Of a stretch of 45,231 nt of DNA, positions 42,864 to 45,231 are shown in pieces. Positions within the stretch are counted from its first letter, which is position 1. Every line of letters begins with the position of its first letter. Location: the NCBI GenBank assembly GCA_027365835.1, contig DAHXLU010000025.1:1-45231 (forward strand). Direction: 5' to 3'. The DNA is from JAJZMA01 sp021850405. Its GTDB lineage: Bacteria > Chloroflexota > Dormibacteria > Aeolococcales > Aeolococcaceae. The notes beneath the pieces are model-generated. The model was not told the DNA's origin. It searched no databases and worked only from the letters and a program-made list of their open reading frames with translations. The position numbers were made by a program, and so were the translations under genes.

Positions 42864-43557
42864 CAGTACGGTTCAAGTCCAGTGTTGATCCAGGGGTGTA
42901 TCCCTGGCGCTTCCGGGTCTGGCCGCCGGGGGGGAGCCATCCTGTCTGTTGTGGCATAGCGCCCCGTTTTTTCCCAAGTAGTGTGCTGGCAAGTGCAGCG
43001 AGCAGGAGCAGGCAGGATGCCACCAGGATCAATGCTGTTCCGGCATGTTCGGCAAGGACAACGTACGGTGCAATTACCCTTCCGGCTGCAACGCCAAGCG
43101 CAGTAAAGCCCAGGAGCCATACAGCTGCGGATGGGAGGACACCGAGTATGAATTTTTTTCGCTCCATCCCGGCGCCACCAGCTGCAAAGGAGGCAGCTAT
43201 CCGTGTCCCTGGAAGGATGCGCGCCAGAAATACCCCTGGCGCCCCCTGCCTGCAGAACCATGCAGCCGCACTCCTTATCTGTCTGGGCAGCAGCCGCGCC
43301 CTCCGGGGTGACCGCCCTACCCCTTTCCGTACAGCACTGGAGAGGTGATAGCAGGTCAGTGCTCCAAGCACGATTGCAAGATAGGCTGAAGGAAGATAGA
43401 TGGCAGCGGGTAGTGCGCTGGTGGTGAGGAGGTAACCGCCGGTGATGGCGATGAGATCCCCGGGCAGGAGCGGGAGTGGAATTCCTGCCTCCTCAGCCAG
43501 AAGCAGCCCACAAAGGATAAGGATGGCCGATATTCCGCTGAGCTGGGTTAGAGGCAT
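42787..43557 (-). CDS. DedA-family membrane protein
   Basis: The 256-residue protein has four to five hydrophobic segments. The DedA signature is clear: LLLAEEAGIPLPLLPGDLIAITGGYL near the N-terminus (in segments), then FLARILPGTRIAASFAAGGAGM at about 118-140. DedA (SNARE-associated) proteins act in membrane lipid homeostasis, for example as lipid-carrier flippases. The C-terminal 60 residues are Pro/Arg/Thr-rich and hydrophilic; their last 26 codons overlap the end of fumC on the other strand, which is unusual. A shorter protein would fit the family better, so the tail may be expendable. The ATG at 43557 has TATTCT 8 bases upstream and no Shine-Dalgarno. Confidence 0.85.
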   Translation of the reverse strand: MPLTQLSGISAILILCGLLLAEEAGIPLPLLPGDLIAITGGYLLTTSALPAAIYLPSAYLAIVLGALTCYHLSSAVRKGVGRSPRRARLLPRQIRSAAAWFCRQGAPGVFLARILPGTRIAASFAAGGAGMERKKFILGVLPSAAVWLLGFTALGVAAGRVIAPYVVLAEHAGTALILVASCLLLLAALASTLLGKKRGAMPQQTGWLPPGGQTRKRQGYTPGSTLDLNRTATPHPDVPPVLSSLQDPAMSSAPLR

Positions 43558-43565
43558 GCTTTTTG

Positions 43566-43571
43566 AGAATA
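43566..43571 (-). promoter_or_regulatory. -10 hexamer of a likely leaderless promoter (DedA)
   Basis: TATTCT on the minus strand is followed by 8 bases and the ATG at 43557. An overlapping TATATT two bases upstream is an alternative hexamer. Confidence 0.5.
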
Positions 43572-43633
43572 TAACCCCGTGATGCCATATGGAGAGCAGA
43601 TTGTCACTTTGAACAAACCATTGCTTAAGTTGT

Positions 43634-43671
43634 TAAAAAAAGGAAGGGGACTTTGACTCAAGTCCCCTTCC
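43634..43671 (-). terminator. Intrinsic terminator after the YceI gene
   Basis: GGAAGGGGACTT (43642-43653) and AAGTCCCCTTCC (43660-43671) pair perfectly around TGACTC. On the minus strand the stem is followed by a run of seven T. Confidence 0.93.
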
Positions 43672-43748
43672 CTGTGTTGTTCCCCTGGGCTGTTCTTTAA
43701 CCTTCCCTGAACTTTTCCTGCCGGGGGCAGAATGGTTTACAGGAAATC

Positions 43749-44324
43749 CTAGCTGTTCTTGACTGCAGCGATATCCAGCTCCAGCTTTACCTTCTCCGAT
43801 ACAAGGACCCCACCGGTCTCAATGGCTACGTTCCAGGTCAGGTTCCAGTCTTTCCGGTTGATGGTGGTGCCACCCTCAAACCCGATCCGTTCCTTACCAT
43901 ACGCGTCCATACCTGAGCCGGTCAGGGTTACGGTGAGTTCTACCGGGTTGGTTACCCCGTGCATGGTGAGATCACCGGCGACCTTGACCGTTTCATCGTC
44001 TACCGGAGTTATCCTTGTGCTCTTGAAAGTGATGGCGGGAAACTTTTCTGCGTCGAAGAAGTCGGCAGAGCGCAGGTGGGTATCCCGGTCAGCGGTGCCG
44101 GTGCTGATGCTGGCAGTCTCGACGGTAACTTCTACAGTCGACTGGGAAACGTCTGATCCATCTATATGGATGTTCCCCTGGGCCTTCTCAAATTTTCCAT
44201 GGACATTGGTCACCATCGCATGACGGACTGAAAATCCGATCTGCGAATGAACCGGATCTATGCTGTAATCCCCTGCCAGGGCGCTCCAGGTGCTACTTTT
44301 GGTCATTGTACTTGCATCTGCCAT
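43749..44324 (-). CDS. YceI-family lipid-binding-like protein
   Basis: The product has 191 residues, starting at the ATG at 44324 with GGAGG nine bases upstream. YceI proteins are single-domain lipocalin-like beta-barrels that bind long isoprenoids or fatty acids. The signature is present: YSIDPVHSQIGFSVRHAMVTNVHGKF, in two segments, then HLRSADFFDAEKFPAITFKST and DLTMHGVTNPVELTVTL. No signal peptide is present, so the protein is cytoplasmic, unlike E. coli YceI. The frame extends upstream into the regulatory region, but the Shine-Dalgarno fixes the start. It is divergent from a MarR gene, which probably controls both. Confidence 0.92.
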   Translation of the reverse strand: MADASTMTKSSTWSALAGDYSIDPVHSQIGFSVRHAMVTNVHGKFEKAQGNIHIDGSDVSQSTVEVTVETASISTGTADRDTHLRSADFFDAEKFPAITFKSTRITPVDDETVKVAGDLTMHGVTNPVELTVTLTGSGMDAYGKERIGFEGGTTINRKDWNLTWNVAIETGGVLVSEKVKLELDIAAVKNS

Positions 44325-44343
44325 GAGAATCCTCCAAAATAAT

Positions 44344-44361
44344 ATTTGCTTGTACAAATAA
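44344..44361. promoter_or_regulatory. MarR-type operator between the YceI and MarR genes
   Basis: The core TTGTACAA (44350-44357) is a perfect palindrome. The wider sequence reads ATTTGCTTGTACAAATAA, close to a symmetric TTACTTGTACAAGTAA-type site. It lies in the 64-base gap between the two divergent start codons, so a bound dimer could control both promoters. Confidence 0.65.
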
Positions 44362-44388
44362 ATATCATACTGGGGCGCAAGAAAGCAA

Positions 44389-44829
44389 ATGGAACAGGTT
44401 GCTGGTTCCCAAACTCCCGCCACTGCCACCCAGGTATGGGCGGCACTGGAGCAGCTGCATTCCCGGGTGCACCGTCACCTGTCAGAGCAGGTGGGGGCTG
44501 ACTTTGGGCTTGGGCTGGCAAGTGGAGAGGCGCTCCGGATACTGGCTGCTGCCCCCATGGGAAGGCTCCGGATGAGTGACCTTGCTGCCGCTCTTTCCAT
44601 GACGATCAGCGGGGTGAGCCGCCTCGTGGACCAGATGGAGGTGGCGCTCCTTGTGGAGCGGGTGCGCTGTCCCTCGGACGGGAGGGTGACCTACGTGCAT
44701 CTGACCGATCTTGGGTGGCAGCAGCATGGAGCTGTTGGCAGTGCCATGGATGAGGTTATTGCCGAGCTGCTCAGCAAGGAGTTTGAGAGTGAAGAGCTGG
44801 CAGAGCTGCTCCGGCTGCTAAAGCAGTAG
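44389..44829 (+). CDS. MarR-family regulator divergent from YceI
   Basis: The 146-residue product is the normal size for the family. A dimerisation helix (about 15-40) is followed by the winged helix: GRLRMSDLAAALSMTISGVSRLVDQMEVALLV at about 60-90 in consecutive segments, the wing CPSDGRVTYVHLTD, and a C-terminal helix rich in Leu and Glu. It should repress itself and the YceI gene through the palindrome between them. Many such pairs respond to organic ligands or oxidants; a single cysteine before the wing could be a redox switch, but this is a guess. No Shine-Dalgarno is apparent near the ATG. Confidence 0.9.
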   Translation: MEQVAGSQTPATATQVWAALEQLHSRVHRHLSEQVGADFGLGLASGEALRILAAAPMGRLRMSDLAAALSMTISGVSRLVDQMEVALLVERVRCPSDGRVTYVHLTDLGWQQHGAVGSAMDEVIAELLSKEFESEELAELLRLLKQ

Positions 44830-44886
44830 CTGCCTGGCGGGACAAAGGTGTGGCCAGGCGGACTGCCCCCACCCCAGGCGCTCGCT

Positions 44887-44931
44887 GGCGGTGCTACCGC
44901 CTGGCGCGTGACCGGCGACCCATGAGCCGGT
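44887..44931. repeat. Two adjacent inverted repeats after the MarR gene
   Basis: GGCGGT/ACCGCC (44887-44892 and 44896-44901, loop GCT) and ACCGGC/GCCGGT (44911-44916 and 44926-44931, 9-base loop) lie in succession. No T-run follows, so they are not classical terminators; they may mark the end of a mobile element or stabilise RNA. Confidence 0.4.
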
Positions 44932-45015
44932 AGATGGCAGGAAAACCCAGTCACTGACAGGGAATCGTCTGTAACAGAGACGCGCGAATGGTGTAAATAT
45001 GGTCTTGCCTAAACC

Positions 45016-45231
45016 ACGCCATCAATAGTCGGGAAGCAGATCAAGGGCCGCACCTACTACTACCTGGTCGAATCCGCCCGCGTGAACGGAAAGCCTCGCA
45101 TTGTCTCCCAGCAGTATCTGGGGACGACCGAAGAGGTCATGGGGCGACTTGGGGAGGGGGCTGGCGGAGAGCCGGATGCGACCCGGCATCTCAGCTTTGG
45201 CAATATCGCCGCTATTTGGAACATGCTCCTT
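45016..45231 (+). mobile_element. 5' end of an IS1634-type transposase gene (cut by window end)
   Basis: Seventy-two codons are visible up to the window edge. The product reads PSIVGKQIKGRTYYYLVESA and continues RVNGKPRIVSQQYLGTTEEV, the standard opening of IS1634-family DDE transposases. At the place where the start codon belongs there is ACG (45016-45018), with an in-frame TAA two codons upstream, so no ATG, GTG or TTG precedes the conserved part. The transposase may be inactive, or start at a rare codon. The catalytic residues lie beyond the window. Terminal inverted repeats could not be identified from one end. Confidence 0.7.

Noticed and set aside
1..45231. CRISPR array
   Set aside because: No regularly spaced repeat of 20-40 bases was seen anywhere; the only tandem repeats are the short duplications listed.

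Overview
The window is about 45 kb of chromosomal DNA of roughly 55-60 % GC, densely packed with housekeeping genes. It looks like a free-living bacterium with a single-membrane envelope. The evidence is lipoproteins, a DUF916/WxL-like surface pair, an RND pump with no adaptor or outer-membrane partner beside it, and no outer-membrane protein that I recognise. Chloroflexota or a deep Actinomycetota-type lineage would fit, but no gene here fixes the taxonomy. Several genes are often found near the replication origin (rsmG, a CCA-adding enzyme, rplI-dnaB), but their usual partners are missing.

Layout. Positions 1-4.1 kb are mostly minus strand: a small orphan ORF, a proline-tailed membrane protein, an ECF sigma factor overlapping a membrane partner, an M50 membrane protease and a pterin dehydratase. 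Positions 4.4-9.1 kb hold a GT-C-like membrane protein, a convergent M24 peptidase, tRNA-Val(CAC) and a YcaQ-like protein. Positions 9.1-10 kb have no intact gene and may be a decayed one. Positions 10-16.6 kb (minus) form a drug-resistance-type operon: MarR, RND permease, DHA2 MFS exporter and an unrecognised 340-residue protein. A clear palindrome lies at the MarR promoter. Positions 16.7-18.3 kb hold gcvT-gcvH (minus). Positions 18.6-24.8 kb (plus) hold a penicillin-acylase homologue, a membrane-anchored unknown, argS and another membrane-anchored unknown. A coiled-coil glucosaminidase (minus) follows, then a zinc ribbon divergent from rsmG.

From 26.9 to 42.9 kb every gene is on the plus strand. 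The first part is a cell-surface block: two related lipoproteins, a two-span membrane protein, a DUF916-type protein and a divergent WxL-like secreted protein, closed by a strong terminator. It is followed by an N-formylglutamate-hydrolase-like gene, nfo-cca (overlapping), two small membrane-associated genes, rplI-dnaB, a soluble histidine kinase and fumC. The window ends with a DedA protein, a divergent YceI/MarR pair around a palindrome, and the 5' end of an IS1634-type transposase.

The most useful new observation is a repeated promoter arrangement. Nine genes lacking a convincing Shine-Dalgarno have a TAnnnT-like -10 hexamer only 6-9 bases before the start codon, the signature of leaderless transcription. 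Genes inside operons mostly have normal Shine-Dalgarno sequences. Other points are the two stacked hairpins before nfo, the WxL/lipoprotein block, the unknown fourth gene of the efflux operon, and an ACG codon where the transposase start should be.
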